A stretch of DNA of 64,000 nucleotides, taken from positions 124,001 to 188,000 of the forward strand of contig CAUCKA010000002.1 of NCBI GenBank assembly GCA_958443265.1, read 5' to 3'. A model generated the notes under the pieces. The model was not told where the DNA came from and did no database searches. It saw only the letters and a program-made list of their open reading frames with translations. Origin of the DNA: an uncultured Collinsella sp. (GTDB taxonomy: Bacteria; Actinomycetota; Coriobacteriia; Coriobacteriales; Coriobacteriaceae). Every line of letters begins with the position of its first letter. Position 1 is the stretch's first letter. A program made the position numbers and the translations under genes. Of this stretch, positions 33,086 through 41,693 are shown in pieces.

Positions 33086-33191
33086 CCTGGGTTTTCCTGG
33101 TGCCCAAGATTGGCCTGAAAGAGGAGCGACGCGTACTTTGGTACGCGAGCGACGGTTTGAAGGCCAAGGTTGGGTGCCAGGGAAAGCCAGG
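33086..33191. repeat. Long imperfect hairpin (~50-bp arms) after the amino acid ABC operon
   Basis: The arm beginning CCTGGGTTTTCCTGGTGCCC is mirrored by a complementary arm ending at 33191, meeting at a CGCGTAC/GTACGCG centre. About three quarters of positions pair. It directly abuts the permease stop and precedes the kinase-like gene promoter, so it may end the operon transcript. Confidence 0.65.
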
Positions 33192-33830
33192 CTATGCGGC
33201 TACGATGCGGCGTTGGTAAGCTCGGACCAGCAGCGAGATACCAAAGTTGAGCACAAAGTACATCGCAAACACCAGACCGTAGAGCATAAGCACCTGCGAC
33301 AGATCGATCGCGTGGGCCATCACGACGTTTGCCGTGTACATGAGCTCGGCCACGTTAATGCCCGAAAGATACGAGCTGTCCTTAATGACGGTCGTGCACT
33401 GGCTAAACAGCGCCGGAATGATCGTCTTAAACGTCTGCGGCAGAATGATGTAGCGCATGGTGGCAAAGAAGCCAAAGCCCTGGCTCTGCGCCGCCTCAAA
33501 CTGGCCGCGCGGAATCGAGTTGAGACCGCCGCGCACAATCTCGGCCATAACGGCGCTGGTAAACAGCGTAAAGGCAATGGTCGAAATCACAATGTCCAAA
33601 CCCTGCACCGTAAAGTAGATAAACAGGATCCACAGCAGGTTCGGCGTGCAGCGGAACAGCTCGATATAGGCGCTCACCAGAATACGGAATGGGCGGGGCG
33701 CATAGCTTTTAACGAGCGCCAGCACCGTGCCAAAGATGAGCGAGAAAAAGATCGACAGCGCCGAGATCTCTATGGTCTTAACAAAGCCGCCCCAAATGTA
33801 GAGCAGGTTGGTCGCGTTGAAGATTTCCAT
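33192..33830 (-). CDS. Polar amino acid ABC transporter permease (second)
   Basis: A 212-residue inner membrane subunit of the HisM/GlnP type with about five helices. The N-terminal GFVKTIEISALSIFFSLIFG is typical of the family. The EAA loop, contacting the ATPase, reads EIVRGGLNSIPRGQFEAAQSQGFG, followed by ILPQTFKTIIPALFSQ. It starts three bases after the stop of the first permease gene. It is the last gene of the ATPase, binding protein, permease, permease operon. Confidence 0.92.
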   Translation of the reverse strand: MEIFNATNLLYIWGGFVKTIEISALSIFFSLIFGTVLALVKSYAPRPFRILVSAYIELFRCTPNLLWILFIYFTVQGLDIVISTIAFTLFTSAVMAEIVRGGLNSIPRGQFEAAQSQGFGFFATMRYIILPQTFKTIIPALFSQCTTVIKDSSYLSGINVAELMYTANVVMAHAIDLSQVLMLYGLVFAMYFVLNFGISLLVRAYQRRIVAA

Positions 33831-33833
33831 GCG

Positions 33834-34580
33834 CTAGGCCTCCTCTACGTTGTCGAGCCCCAGCTCGGCCAGGCTCACACCGCGCGGACGCTCCTTGGAG
33901 CGGCGCTCGAGCCACTGCACCAGCATGGCGAGCGGAAAGCAGATAATGAAGTACATAAGGCAGCAGACGATGTACCCCTGCAGGTAACCGTACAGACTCA
34001 CAAAGTTGTCGGAACGGTACATAAGGTCGCCGCCGGCCACAAGCGCCAGCACCGACGTATTTTTGACCAGGTTGAGCGCCTGGTTACACAGCGGCGGCAG
34101 AATGATCTTGAATGTCTGGGGCAGCACGATGTACCAGTACGCCTGCGCACGGGTGAAGCCCTGGCTCTGGGCCGCCTCCATCTGACCGCGCGGAACCGCC
34201 TCGATACCAGTGCGGATGACCTCCGAAATGTAGGCCGCGTGATACAGACCCACGCCCAAGAAGCCCAGCACGAACGGCGCGATGCGCACCGGCTGGTCGG
34301 CACCGGTTATGGCCTGTAAAAACTGCGGACCGGCCATGTACATAAAGAGCACCTGTACGGGCAACGGGGTGTTCTGGTAAAACTCCACGTACACGCGGCT
34401 TATGGCGCGCAGCACGCGCGAGCGGGTGGTAGAGAACACGCCCAGCAGCGTGCCCAGCACCAGCGACAGCAGCAGGCCGGCAACGACCACCTGTAGCGTC
34501 ACGCCAAAGCCCTCCCAGAAGGGCCCCATGTTTTGAAATGTCGTCGACCAACGGTCGGCGTCAAATAATCCTTCGAGCAT
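33834..34580 (-). CDS. Polar amino acid ABC transporter permease (first)
   Basis: A 248-residue permease paralogous to the next one. It has GFGVTLQVVVAGLLLSLVLG at the N-terminus and the EAA loop SEVIRTGIEAVPRGQMEAAQSQGFT followed by IVLPQTFKIILPPL. AAGGAA precedes the ATG at 34580 (MLEGLF), which is preferred to the longer frame. It lies 25 bp after the binding protein gene. Confidence 0.92.
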   Translation of the reverse strand: MLEGLFDADRWSTTFQNMGPFWEGFGVTLQVVVAGLLLSLVLGTLLGVFSTTRSRVLRAISRVYVEFYQNTPLPVQVLFMYMAGPQFLQAITGADQPVRIAPFVLGFLGVGLYHAAYISEVIRTGIEAVPRGQMEAAQSQGFTRAQAYWYIVLPQTFKIILPPLCNQALNLVKNTSVLALVAGGDLMYRSDNFVSLYGYLQGYIVCCLMYFIICFPLAMLVQWLERRSKERPRGVSLAELGLDNVEEA

Positions 34581-34605
34581 TTGATTCCTTCCTTGGACGA
34601 TGCGC

Positions 34606-35481
34606 CTATACAAGACCCCAGGTCTTGACCTCTTGGTCGAGCCAGCCGTCGGCCAGGCGATCGCAAATCACCTGATCGACCACGGCCGAAAGGTCGCAGC
34701 CCTTCTTGGTCGCCACGCCGTAGCCCTGCTCACCAAACTTGACCTCGGGCTGCAGCAGCTCAACGGTCTCGTTCATGTAACCGGCCAGCGTGGAGCGGTC
34801 CATGGCAAAGACGTCGATATTGCCGGCATCGAGCGAACTCTTGATGATGGGGTAGCCGCTAAAGGCCCTAAACTCGGGCTCGCAGCTAAAGCCGTTGTCC
34901 TTGATCATCTGCTCGATCAGGCCCTGCGTGGTGGCACCCTGGCTCACGCCGATGACTTTGCCGTCCAGGTCCTCAATCGAGGTAAAACCCGAACGCTTCT
35001 TGACCATGAGTCCCACGTAGTCGGTGCGATACGGCGTCGAGAAATCCCAGCTCTTCTTACGCTCGTCGGTGATGGTGTAGGTCGCCGCGACCACGTCGAG
35101 CTGGCCGTTATCGATCAGCGGGCCGCGCGTCTTGGGCGTTACGTCGGTAAACTCGACCAGCTCCTGGGCGCGGGCATCCTTGTAGCTCACGCCAAAGACG
35201 GCAGCGGCGATTTGGTAGCACAAATCGACTTCCATGCCCTCAAAGCGACCCTTGGCGGTGTCGTAATAGCCATAGCCGGGAACGTCTTTCTTAACGCCGG
35301 CATTCAGATGGCCACGCGACTTGATGGCCGCGAGCTTGGGCCCCTTGTCGGAGCCCTCGCCGCTGGTGGAGTTGCCGCAACCGGTAAGCGCGGTCCCCGT
35401 CAGCGCAAGCATGCCGGCGCCAGCCAGCTGCAAAAAGTGACGGCGCGACACGGCCGCCCTCGTCATATCCGTCATGTCCAT
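34606..35481 (-). CDS. Amino acid ABC transporter substrate-binding lipoprotein
   Basis: A 291-residue periplasmic-binding-type protein anchored as a lipoprotein. The N-terminus combines a twin-arginine-like SRRHFLQLAGAGMLALTG with the lipobox LTGC, acylated at the Cys. The bilobed SBP_bac_3 fold shows GRFEGMEVDLCYQIAAAVFG, VVAATYTITDERKKSWDFSTPY and IGVSQGATTQGLIEQM. Ligand is probably glutamine, glutamate/aspartate or a similar polar amino acid, but cannot be set from sequence alone. The ATG at 35481 follows the ATPase stop by eight bases. Confidence 0.92.
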   Translation of the reverse strand: MDMTDMTRAAVSRRHFLQLAGAGMLALTGTALTGCGNSTSGEGSDKGPKLAAIKSRGHLNAGVKKDVPGYGYYDTAKGRFEGMEVDLCYQIAAAVFGVSYKDARAQELVEFTDVTPKTRGPLIDNGQLDVVAATYTITDERKKSWDFSTPYRTDYVGLMVKKRSGFTSIEDLDGKVIGVSQGATTQGLIEQMIKDNGFSCEPEFRAFSGYPIIKSSLDAGNIDVFAMDRSTLAGYMNETVELLQPEVKFGEQGYGVATKKGCDLSAVVDQVICDRLADGWLDQEVKTWGLV

Positions 35482-35489
35482 CACCGCGC

Positions 35490-36221
35490 CTAGTGCAGAA
35501 TCTTGGACAGGAACTCGCGGCAGCGCGGGTTCTCGGGATTATCGAAGAAGTGCTCGGGCGTACCCTCCTCCAGAATGCGGCCGTCCTCCATAAAGATGAC
35601 GCGGTCGGCCACCTGGCGCGCAAAGCCCATCTCATGCGTCACGCAGATCATGGTGATATCCTCCTGCGCGAGCTCAATCATAACGTCCAGGACTTCCTGG
35701 ACCATCTCGGGGTCGAGCGCCGAGGTCGGTTCGTCAAACAGGATGATGGGCTGCTTAGTGCACAGGGCACGGGCGATAGCGATGCGCTGCTGCTGACCGC
35801 CCGAGAGGTTCTGCGGATACTCGCCGGCCTTATGAGCCATGCCAACGCGCTTGAGCGCGGCGATGGCGATCTCGGTCGCCTCCTCCTTGCTCTTCTTTTG
35901 CAGCTTGATGGGCGCGAGCGTCAGATTGCCCAGCACCGTCATGTTGGGATACAGGTTGAACTGCTGAAACACCATGGAGCTATACTTGCGAGCCATCTCC
36001 AGGTGATTCTTCTTGGTAAGCGGCGTACCGTCGATGACGACCTCGCCCGACGTGGGCTCCTCCAGATAATCGACGCAACGGATGAGCGTCGACTTGCCCG
36101 AGCCGGAAGGCCCGATCATTACGAGCTTCTCGCCGCGCTTGACGGTGAGATTGATATCTTTGAGCACATGCAGGTCGCCAAAGTACTTGTTGAGATGCTT
36201 GACCTCGATCATGTCTGCCAT
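35490..36221 (-). CDS. Polar amino acid ABC transporter ATP-binding protein (GlnQ-type)
   Basis: A 243-residue ABC ATPase with Walker A GPSGSGKSTLIRC, Q-loop FQQFNLYPNMTVLGNL, signature LSGGQQQRIAIARAL, Walker B PIILFDEPTSALDPE and the switch His in CVTHEMGFARQVAD. Length and motifs match GlnQ/HisP ATPases. It is the first gene of the four-gene uptake operon. A TACAAT box lies at 36257-36262 on the minus strand, with a poor -35. Confidence 0.94.
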   Translation of the reverse strand: MADMIEVKHLNKYFGDLHVLKDINLTVKRGEKLVMIGPSGSGKSTLIRCVDYLEEPTSGEVVIDGTPLTKKNHLEMARKYSSMVFQQFNLYPNMTVLGNLTLAPIKLQKKSKEEATEIAIAALKRVGMAHKAGEYPQNLSGGQQQRIAIARALCTKQPIILFDEPTSALDPEMVQEVLDVMIELAQEDITMICVTHEMGFARQVADRVIFMEDGRILEEGTPEHFFDNPENPRCREFLSKILH

Positions 36222-36327
36222 GAATGTCCCTTCCCTGCGTTTACACGAGTTGAACTATTGTACGGAAAGAACCACGTTTCCGCAGCCAACGCTGCATCCC
36301 CGTAAAGAACCCGCAACCTTCCGCCCA

Positions 36328-36391
36328 CTCATTGGGGACAGACTTAAATGAGTACCCCCGTGGCTACTCATTTAAGTCTGTCCCCAATGAG
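36328..36391. repeat. Perfect 27-bp inverted repeat with GGGGACAG core
   Basis: The arm begins CTCATTGGGGACAGACTT and ends AAATGAGTA. The exact complement follows after a 10-bp loop. It lies about 100 bp upstream of the amino acid transporter operon. The core GGGGACAG recurs in other hairpins of the window. Confidence 0.85.
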
Positions 36392-36423
36392 TGCAACCGC
36401 CCTTGTTGAGCATAAGTCAGCGA

Positions 36424-36522
36424 AAACCCGTACACGCGAGCAAGGTGACGTGAAATGAAAGGGCGCAGACCTTATGGTCGCGCCCTTGAAATTGAACGTC
36501 AGATTGCCGTGTGTACGGGTTT
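36424..36522. repeat. 99-bp nested imperfect palindrome
   Basis: Outer arms AAACCCGTACAC / GTGTACGGGTTT, inner ACGT arms, and a core AAGGGCGC(A)GAC / GGTCGCGCCCTT. A further perfect hairpin (GTTACGCGGTTT, 4-nt loop, complement) lies at 36535-36562. Both are 3' of yqeY. Role unknown; transcription end is possible although there is no T tract. Confidence 0.65.
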
Positions 36523-36566
36523 GCAGCGTCGAGCCGTTACGCGGTTTGGTAAAACCGCGTAACAAA

Positions 36567-37010
36567 TTACGCGAGTTTGCCGCCGACGATCTTGGCCGCG
36601 GCCGGCTTGTCGAAGTTGCCGCCGGTGGCCTTGCCGAGTGCGCCCATAACCTGGCCCATCTGCTTCTTGGACGTGGCGCCCAGCTCGGCGATGACCTGCT
36701 CGATCAGGGCCTCGAGCTCCTCGCCCGAAACCTGCGCGGGCAGCAGGCTCTCCAGAATCTTGACCTGCTCGGTCAGGTTGTCGGTACGATCCTGGTCGGT
36801 GCCGGCCTTGATGGACATCTCCAGCGTCTCGCTCGTCTGCTTAATCAGACGCTTGATCATGCTATTGACGTCTTCCTCGGTCACATCGCGGCGCTCGTTA
36901 ACCTCGATATTCTTCACCTCGGCCTTGACCTGGCGAATGATGGACAGGCGAACCTTGTCCTTGGCCTTCATGGCCGCGATCATTTCCTTCTGCAGCTCTT
37001 CGTTGGTCAT
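36567..37010 (-). CDS. yqeY: GatB/YqeY domain protein
   Basis: A 147-residue stand-alone YqeY protein, helical, with KEMIAAMKAKDKVRLSIIRQVKAEVKNIE and the C-terminal GATSKKQMGQVMGALGKATGG that resembles the GatB tail domain. Members are thought to bind tRNA or act with tRNA-dependent amidation, but a precise role is not established. AGAGAGGA precedes the ATG at 37010. It lies just downstream of the foldase gene on the same strand. Confidence 0.9.
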   Translation of the reverse strand: MTNEELQKEMIAAMKAKDKVRLSIIRQVKAEVKNIEVNERRDVTEEDVNSMIKRLIKQTSETLEMSIKAGTDQDRTDNLTEQVKILESLLPAQVSGEELEALIEQVIAELGATSKKQMGQVMGALGKATGGNFDKPAAAKIVGGKLA

Positions 37011-37064
37011 CTGCAAATCCTCTCTAATTGCGTGGGCGGCACTCGCGCGAGCACCGCCCCATGA

Positions 37065-38285
37065 TTACTCAGTCGTCGACGAATCGTCGGTCGAACTCTT
37101 GGTGACGCCCTTCAGGCTCACGTTATAGGGTACGTCCTTGGGCATGGGATTGACGGTGATGTCAGCATCCTTCTTGTACTGCTCTAGCCACTCGCTATAC
37201 GCAGTGCTGGCCGCCTGCGTCTTCACCACGTTGGAGACGTACTTTTTGATGGCCTTGGGCACCTGGTTGATGTCATCGACCTGATTATCGACATGGAAGT
37301 AGTCGGTGCACTTGATGATGTGATAGCCGTACGTCGACTCGACCACGTCGCTCACATCGCCCTTGTTGAGCCCCTCGAGTGCCGTCTGGTAGCTGTCGAC
37401 AAAGGTGGTGAGCTTGTCCCAGCCCACGTCACCCTTCTTCTCCTTGGAGCCGGTGTCGTCGGAATACTGCTTCACGGCGTCTTCAAAGCTCAGCTCGCCG
37501 GAGTTGATCTTGTTCAGGCACTCCTGCGCCTTAGCCTTGGCGGCAGCCTTGTCCTCATCGGACGCATCGGAATCAACCTTGATCAGGATGTTCGACGAGC
37601 GGCGGGCATCGTTGTACTTCGACAGGTTCTCGTTGATGTAATCGACGATCTCGCTGTCCTTGGGCCTGCTGGTGGGCGCCACGGCATCTTTGAGCTTTTG
37701 CTGCGCCAGGCTCTCCTTGAGCGAGCTCTTATAGGTGTCCTCGGTGTAGCCGTAGGTCTTAAGGGTCTTCTTAAAGGTCTTGGCGCCGCCCGCGCTCTTG
37801 CACGCGTCCTTCCAGGCTTTCTCGACCTCCTCGTCCGACACCGTCACGCCGTTTTCCTTCTGCGCCTGCTGAAGCAGAATCTGCTGCGTGTAGGAGTCGA
37901 TGAGTTGCTTGCGGTACTTCTTGGGCGTGAGGTCGTTGTCGACCAGATACTGCGCCCAGTCCTTGTCCTTGGTGTAGCCGTAAGACGTGCGCATGCTCAT
38001 GATCTGCTTTGTCACGGTGTCCTCGGTGAGGTTGGTGCCGTTGATAGTGGCAGCCACACCGCCGGTAAGCTTGTAGCCCGAGGTATCCTCTGCCTGCGAC
38101 ATAAGGCCGGAGCATGCCATGGCCGAGACGGAAAGCAGCATCGCCAGCACGCCGATGACCACCAGAACGATCTTGACGGTCTTAGACACGTACGTCTTGC
38201 GCTGCTTCTTACGAGAGCTCGACGCGGCGCGGGCCTGCTGCTCGGGCGTCGGTGCGGCCTCGGAGTTCTTTTTCTTGTTTGCCAT
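37065..38285 (-). CDS. Membrane-anchored peptidyl-prolyl isomerase (PrsA/SurA-like foldase)
   Basis: A 406-residue protein with a basic, Ala/Ser-rich cytoplasmic start, one hydrophobic helix (~38-58) ending in MACSG, and an extracytoplasmic foldase. The SurA-N-like helical part (~70-200) is followed by a parvulin domain (~205-350) with SSNILIKVDSDASDEDK, FEDAVKQYSDD, KKGDVGW and TYGYHIIKC. The Cys after the helix could be a lipidation site (SAMAC), though the spacing is not a clear lipobox. It would assist folding of secreted and wall proteins, of which this window encodes several. AAAGGC lies before the ATG. Confidence 0.9.
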   Translation of the reverse strand: MANKKKNSEAAPTPEQQARAASSSRKKQRKTYVSKTVKIVLVVIGVLAMLLSVSAMACSGLMSQAEDTSGYKLTGGVAATINGTNLTEDTVTKQIMSMRTSYGYTKDKDWAQYLVDNDLTPKKYRKQLIDSYTQQILLQQAQKENGVTVSDEEVEKAWKDACKSAGGAKTFKKTLKTYGYTEDTYKSSLKESLAQQKLKDAVAPTSRPKDSEIVDYINENLSKYNDARRSSNILIKVDSDASDEDKAAAKAKAQECLNKINSGELSFEDAVKQYSDDTGSKEKKGDVGWDKLTTFVDSYQTALEGLNKGDVSDVVESTYGYHIIKCTDYFHVDNQVDDINQVPKAIKKYVSNVVKTQAASTAYSEWLEQYKKDADITVNPMPKDVPYNVSLKGVTKSSTDDSSTTE

Positions 38286-38359
38286 AGTTGGCCTTTCGCA
38301 TCACGAATCGAACAAACGCCATTGTGTCACAACGCAGCCCCCGCGACAAAGGGGCAACC

Positions 38360-38417
38360 CTGGCACTTGGGGACGTTCCTTTTCTGCCGGCAGTTAGGGA
38401 CAGTCCCCAAGTGCCGG
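38360..38417. repeat. Intergenic hairpin CTGGCACTTGGGGAC / GTCCCCAAGTGCCGG
   Basis: 15-bp arms with one mismatch around a 28-bp centre containing a second small GCCGGC stem. It lies in the foldase promoter region, just past the 3' end of the EIIA gene. It belongs to the GGGACAG-containing hairpin set. Confidence 0.7.
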
Positions 38418-38419
38418 CT

Positions 38420-38884
38420 TTAAAAGTGGCGGCGGATGGCGTCGACCATGCCTTGGGGCGTGGTCTGGCCGAGCACATCGGCTGCGACGTCCGCGTCCAT
38501 AAAGATATTCATGAGCGCTTGCAGGGCCTCGACCTGGCCGCCCGGCTCGGCAATGCCCAAATTGATGACGATCTGCGCCGGCACAGGGGCACCCATGCCC
38601 GCCATAGCATTGAATGTCACGGGCGTGGCCGGCTTCACCACCGCGATGTAGGGCTTAGCCACAAACCCCGGATCGGTATGCGGGATGGCAATGTTGGCCG
38701 CCGGCATGGCAAGCCCCGTGGGATAGGCATCCTCGCGCGTGCGGACGGCGTCGAGCCAACCGGTGCCAATGTAGCCGCGTGGGGCAAGTTCGCCTTCGAG
38801 TCGCGCAAACACCTCGGCGGGCGTCGCGCACTCCCAATCAAAAAACACCAGCTCAGGCGTAAACAGTGCTTCGTTATCCGCCAT
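38420..38884 (-). CDS. PTS EIIA domain protein (fructose/mannitol/galactitol type), orphan
   Basis: A 154-residue single-domain EIIA of the PTS_EIIA_2 family. The phosphorylated His is in AMPAANIAIPHTDPGF, and a VVKPATPVTFNAM strand follows as in the galactitol-type proteins. GGAGG is five bases before the ATG at 38884; the longer frame overlaps the PIN gene and is not used. No EIIB or EIIC gene lies nearby, so it either serves a transporter encoded elsewhere or has a regulatory role. Confidence 0.85.
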   Translation of the reverse strand: MADNEALFTPELVFFDWECATPAEVFARLEGELAPRGYIGTGWLDAVRTREDAYPTGLAMPAANIAIPHTDPGFVAKPYIAVVKPATPVTFNAMAGMGAPVPAQIVINLGIAEPGGQVEALQALMNIFMDADVAADVLGQTTPQGMVDAIRRHF

Positions 38885-38949
38885 ACCGTCCTCCAAAGTT
38901 GCATGAGGGCCACAATGCTCAATATGATAGCGAAACGGGGTATGCAAGG

Positions 38950-39417
38950 TCAGCCGAGGATCCCGATGAGCTCGAGTGCGCGCGCGGGCGTCAAGCATAC
39001 CTCGGGCATCGTCTCCAACATGCGTCGGTCGCTCGTGACTACGTAGTCAACATCCGCCGTATCGCCCGAGGCGATAATGAGATTGTCCTCGAGGTCCGGC
39101 ATGCGCTTGCCAAGCATGCGCGCCATCTCGCACTCCGCCATCGAAAGCGGGGAAGCCGTTGCCACCTGCATCATATGCTCGACGCATGCCCATGCAGCCG
39201 GACCGAACGAAGCATTAATCCCATTTACATTCCGTCGAGCTAGACGCCGAGGCAAGATGTAGAACACGTCCTTTGCCGTCGTTGGCGCGTACAGAAGGTC
39301 GATCTTTCCCGCTTCGGCCAGTTCAACCAATCTTCTCACGTTGTCGAATGCGCCCTCTTGCAGGTAGTAATCAAGCCAAACATTCGTGTCCACCAAGAGC
39401 CGCTTTGCCTCAATCAT
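38950..39417 (-). CDS. PIN-domain toxin (predicted ribonuclease)
   Basis: A 155-residue PIN-domain protein. The first catalytic Asp is in LLVDTNVWLDYYL (residue 10), further acidic residues are in MPDLEDNLIIASG, and the final one is in DVDYVVTSDRRMLE. Such toxins cleave RNA when free of antitoxin. Its ATG overlaps the antitoxin stop by four bases (ATGA), the usual toxin-antitoxin coupling. The two together form a type II system, possibly stabilising this region. Confidence 0.9.
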   Translation of the reverse strand: MIEAKRLLVDTNVWLDYYLQEGAFDNVRRLVELAEAGKIDLLYAPTTAKDVFYILPRRLARRNVNGINASFGPAAWACVEHMMQVATASPLSMAECEMARMLGKRMPDLEDNLIIASGDTADVDYVVTSDRRMLETMPEVCLTPARALELIGILG

Positions 39418-39758
39418 CGGCAATTCGCCTCTATGTCGGCAATCATCGCGTCATACATATCATCGCGTACGGCATCCCAGTTGTCCGCCGATGATTCGCC
39501 TGGCGCAAAATCTGAGAAGCTCAACCCCAATGAGGAAAAAGCCAGACCACACCCCTGTTCGGCAAGACTCTTCGCACGGGGCGTCTCGCACTTATCCGTC
39601 ACCATAAATCCCGGCAACGTTTGATGCTCGGCAAGATAGGTCCAAAGCGCACGAATGGCGTCACTCGGCCCCAGCCCATTACGAGTCAGGACCGCATCGC
39701 CACCGGCCTTGAGCATAGGGTCGATTCGTGTGTTGAGCTGCACCGTTGCTGTACCCAT
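39414..39758 (-). CDS. Antitoxin of the PIN pair (RelB/DinJ-like N-terminus)
   Basis: A 114-residue protein whose first 50 residues look like a ribbon-helix-helix DNA-binding domain of the RelB/DinJ type: TATVQLNTRIDPMLKAGGDAVLTRNGLGPSDAIRALWTYLAEH. The acidic C-terminal half would bind the toxin. AGAGAGGAG precedes the ATG. It lies first in the operon, so it probably autoregulates the pair. Confidence 0.82.
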   Translation of the reverse strand: MGTATVQLNTRIDPMLKAGGDAVLTRNGLGPSDAIRALWTYLAEHQTLPGFMVTDKCETPRAKSLAEQGCGLAFSSLGLSFSDFAPGESSADNWDAVRDDMYDAMIADIEANCR

Positions 39759-39901
39759 AGCGGCTCCTCTCTACTTGCTAGCAGTATAGCAAACAGAGTA
39801 GACCACACAAAAGGGCCCCGCCCGCGCACGGACAGGGCCCTATCAGATTTTCTAGATCGCTTACGTCCCAAAGAACGCTCAATGAGCCCTCTTACACACG
39901 A

Positions 39902-40600
39902 CTAGCGTGCCGGATCAATTGCGACCTTGCCGCTCTCCAGCACGTGAACGCGGCCGTCGGCAAGCATTTGCACGACCTCGGGATACAGCACATGCTCAAT
40001 CGCGTGGATGTGCTCCTCGAGCGTGTCGACATCCCAGCCCTCCTCAACAGCCAGCGCACGCTGGGCGATGATGGGGCCGTTGTCGTAAATCTCGTTGGCA
40101 AAGTGCACGGTCACGCCGGTCACCTTGACGCCACGCGCAAACGCATCGTCAATCGCATGGGCACCGGTAAAGCTCGGCAGCAGCGCCGGATGCAGGTTGA
40201 CCACGCGATTGGGGAACGCCGCCAGCAGCGGCGTGTGCACCATGCGCATATAGCCGGCCATCACCACGTACTCGCAGCCACGTTCGAGCAGCTCATGCGC
40301 GATGATCTCGTCAGCCGCGATGGGGTCGGCATAGACATCCTTGGACAGCGTGAGCGTCTGGATGCCCGCACGCTCGGCGCGCTGTAGGCCCTTGGCCGAA
40401 GGACGGCTCGACACCACGAGCTCAATCGAGGCGTTGAGCTTGCCGGCGGCGATTAGGTCGATCAGCGCCTGCAGGTTGGTACCCGAGCCGCTGATAAGCA
40501 CGCCAATCTTAAGCGGCTCGGCCGTATCGGTGCCGGTCGGACGGGTGTAGGGCACAAAGCCCAGGCCCTCGGCAGCAGCCATCTGCTCGTTAGCGCTCAT
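39902..40600 (-). CDS. purN: Phosphoribosylglycinamide formyltransferase
   Basis: A 232-residue PurN that formylates GAR using 10-formyl-THF in purine synthesis. Motifs are IGVLISGSGTNLQALID, VVSSRPSAKGLQRAERAGI, MAGYMRMV, the catalytic NLHPALLPSF..AHAIDDAFA and the Asp strand GVTVHFANEIYDNGPII. About 30 extra residues precede the usual N-terminus (MSANEQMAAAEGLGF). Its ATG lies 11 bases inside the end of purM. Its folate cofactor would come via the folP-folK gene of this window. Confidence 0.95.
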   Translation of the reverse strand: MSANEQMAAAEGLGFVPYTRPTGTDTAEPLKIGVLISGSGTNLQALIDLIAAGKLNASIELVVSSRPSAKGLQRAERAGIQTLTLSKDVYADPIAADEIIAHELLERGCEYVVMAGYMRMVHTPLLAAFPNRVVNLHPALLPSFTGAHAIDDAFARGVKVTGVTVHFANEIYDNGPIIAQRALAVEEGWDVDTLEEHIHAIEHVLYPEVVQMLADGRVHVLESGKVAIDPAR

Positions 40601-41693
40601 CGGAGTACACGACCTTACCGGAACCCTCGACGCACTCGCCCACGCGGAACGGCTTCTCGCCCAGCGCGACCAGTGCCTCGGTCACGGCGGCCTCGTCCTC
40701 GGGGGCGACGATCAGGCACAGGCCGACGCCCATGTTGAAGGTCTTGCATGCCTCGTTGGGCGCGAGCTCGGCCTGACGCGACACGTAAGTAATAACGGGC
40801 GGAACGTCCCAACCCATCTCGGCGCCGTTGCGGGTGACCACGGCGTCAACGTCGTCGGCGAGCGCGCGGTTGAGGTTCTCGGTAATACCGCCGCCGGTGA
40901 TGTGGGCGATAGCATGCACGTTGGCGCCGCCGCGCAGCAGCTCAAGAATCGGCTTCACATAAATGCGCGTGGGAGCCAGCAGGGCGTCAGCCAGCGAAGC
41001 GCCGCCGAGCTCCTCGAGCGGACGGCTCAGCTCCTCGGCCTTAGCGGCGGCCTCGGGCGTGCCCGGCTTGATGCCGTCGACGCCGATGACCTTGCGCACG
41101 AGCGAGTAGCCGTTGGAGTGCACGCCGGTGGAAGGCAGGCCCAGGATCACATCGCCCGGGCGAACGTTCGCGGGGTCGAGCATCTTGGGACGATCGACGA
41201 CGCCCACGGTAAAGCCGGCGAGGTCGTAGTCGGCCGGAGCCATAACGCCCGGGTGCTCGGCCATCTCGCCGCCCACGAGCGCGCAGCCCGCGAGCTTGCA
41301 GCCGTCGGCCACGCCCTTGATGATCTTTGCCATGTGCTCGGCCTCGATGTGACCGATGGCAACGTAGTCCAGGAAGAACAGCGGCTCGGCGCCCGAAGCC
41401 AGAATATCGTTGACGCACATAGCGACCAGGTCCTGGCCCACCGTCTCGTGACGGTCCATAATCTGGGCGAGCACGAGCTTGGTGCCCACGCCGTCGGTAC
41501 CGCTGATCAGGATCGGGTCTTCCATATCCTTAAGCGCGGCGGCCGAGAATAAGCCACCAAAGCCGCCGATGCCGCCGATAACCTCGGGGCGATTGGTGTC
41601 CTTGACCATCTGCTTAATAGCGTCAACGGCGCGGCCGCCCTCGGCGGTATCGACGCCGGCATCCTCATACGTCACATGCTTGCTGTCGCTCAT
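40590..41693 (-). CDS. purM: Phosphoribosylformylglycinamidine cyclo-ligase
   Basis: A 367-residue PurM (AIR synthetase), which closes the imidazole ring with ATP. The N-terminal YEDAGVDTAEGGRAVDAIK, ISGTDGVGTKLVLAQ, VAMCVNDILASGAEPLFFLDY and GGEMAEHPGV are characteristic. GLPSTGVHSNGYSLVRKV and AHITGGGITENLNRAL follow. AGGAAGG precedes the ATG. It overlaps purN by 11 bases and follows purF by about 150 bp, so the three are probably a transcription unit. Confidence 0.96.
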   Translation of the reverse strand: MSDSKHVTYEDAGVDTAEGGRAVDAIKQMVKDTNRPEVIGGIGGFGGLFSAAALKDMEDPILISGTDGVGTKLVLAQIMDRHETVGQDLVAMCVNDILASGAEPLFFLDYVAIGHIEAEHMAKIIKGVADGCKLAGCALVGGEMAEHPGVMAPADYDLAGFTVGVVDRPKMLDPANVRPGDVILGLPSTGVHSNGYSLVRKVIGVDGIKPGTPEAAAKAEELSRPLEELGGASLADALLAPTRIYVKPILELLRGGANVHAIAHITGGGITENLNRALADDVDAVVTRNGAEMGWDVPPVITYVSRQAELAPNEACKTFNMGVGLCLIVAPEDEAAVTEALVALGEKPFRVGECVEGSGKVVYSDER

